Positions 4,889 through 5,088 of a stretch of DNA of 5,088 bases are shown in pieces. The translations under genes and the position numbers were made by a program. The notes under the pieces are model-generated. The model did not search any database. It saw only the letters and a list, made by a program, of their open reading frames with translations, and was not told the DNA's origin. The number at the start of each line of letters is the position of its first letter. Position 1 is the first letter of the stretch. This DNA is from Chloroflexota bacterium (GTDB lineage: Bacteria > Chloroflexota > Dehalococcoidia > E44-bin15), in contig JADFVG010000071.1 of NCBI GenBank assembly GCA_015222405.1, positions 1-5,088 on the forward strand, written 5' to 3'.

Positions 4889-5088
4889 GATGCAGCTCCT
4901 GTATCGCACCGCCTACTAGTATCTCCCTCGACAAGCAGCGGCAAAAAAGCTATTCTAGCATAAGCTTACCCGTTTCTTCCACCTGGCCTGGAGGATGAAA
5001 AAACGAGAATGAAGGCGTGAGCGGCAAGACAGGCAGGAGACTGTGGCACCTTCTGGGTGGCTCCTTTTTCCCCGTCCTGGCATTCTTC
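4889..5088. other. Right-edge region without a supported gene
   Basis: No reading frame with a credible start and codon pattern is visible. On the plus strand TCGACA (4928-4933), a 17-nt spacer and TATTCT (4951-4956) form a weak promoter-like pair pointing off the right edge. On the minus strand TAGAAT near 4955-4950 has a TGC in front but no good -35, and a 5-bp AAGCT/AGCTT stem before a run of T could be a weak terminator for an unseen gene. Nothing here is strong enough to call alone. Confidence 0.4.
5035..5069 (+). terminator. Marginal hairpin with T-run, plus direction
   Basis: CACC (5047-5050) pairs with GGTG (5056-5059), and AGGAG (5035-5039) can pair with CTCCT (5061-5065), followed directly by T bases to 5069. 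The two stems are separated by 7 nt on one side and 1 nt on the other, so the fold is unbalanced. It would act on a plus-strand transcript, for which the only support is the weak promoter-like pair near 4928-4956. It could be a leader attenuator for a gene beyond the edge, or chance. Confidence 0.25.

Noticed and set aside
4830..4934. A 35-residue extension of the DUF169 protein from a TTG
   Set aside because: The ATG at 4829 has AAGGAGG at ideal spacing, and the likely promoter lies within the extension.
4970..5069. A T-box leader on the plus strand, because TGGCACC precedes a hairpin and T-run
   Set aside because: Only the 7-nt core matches. The flanking T-box consensus is missing, and the distance from the nearest promoter-like pair is too short for a normal Stem I.

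Overview
The window is compact bacterial DNA in which every gene I can support lies on the minus strand, so transcription runs from high to low coordinates. Protein style and the argJ-argB-argD order suggest a Dehalococcoidia-like member of the Chloroflexota. An example is the ArgD stretch GGWAVNTLGHCHP. This is pattern memory, not a search, and another anaerobic lineage is possible.

Positions 1-3437 hold an arginine-biosynthesis operon. A promoter at about 3409-3437 precedes argJ, followed by argB (11 nt gap, TTG start), argD (4-nt ATGA overlap with argB) and a cut-off gene for a secreted or membrane-anchored protein (9 nt gap). ArgJ moves the acetyl group from N-acetylornithine to glutamate. 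ArgB phosphorylates the N-acetylglutamate produced. ArgD transaminates the semialdehyde to N-acetylornithine, the ArgJ substrate. Only ArgC, the reductase between ArgB and ArgD, is missing from this cyclic half of the pathway. The argJ promoter sits so close to the ATG that the mRNA is predicted to be leaderless.

Positions 3546-4059 hold a separate transcription unit. An exact-consensus sigma-70 promoter with an extended -10 drives a small protein whose N-terminus looks like a SeqA-type ribbon-helix-helix DNA-binding domain joined to an unrecognised C-terminal domain. A short inverted repeat covers the -10 box, which suggests autoregulation. This unit looks lower in GC than the arginine genes.

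Positions 4079-4888 hold a DUF169-family gene with its own promoter, a strong Shine-Dalgarno sequence and a hairpin terminator that could work in both directions. Fragments resembling a tRNA T-arm and a tRNA D-arm lie at the 3' ends of the DUF169 and ribbon-helix-helix genes. No intact tRNA is present. The right edge (4889-5088) has no supported gene. It holds weak promoter-like elements and a marginal hairpin with a T-run.

Most of the window is ordinary metabolism. The less ordinary points are the ribbon-helix-helix unit and its promoter/operator, the leaderless argJ start, and the tRNA-like fragments. I saw no mobile-element gene, CRISPR array or rRNA.
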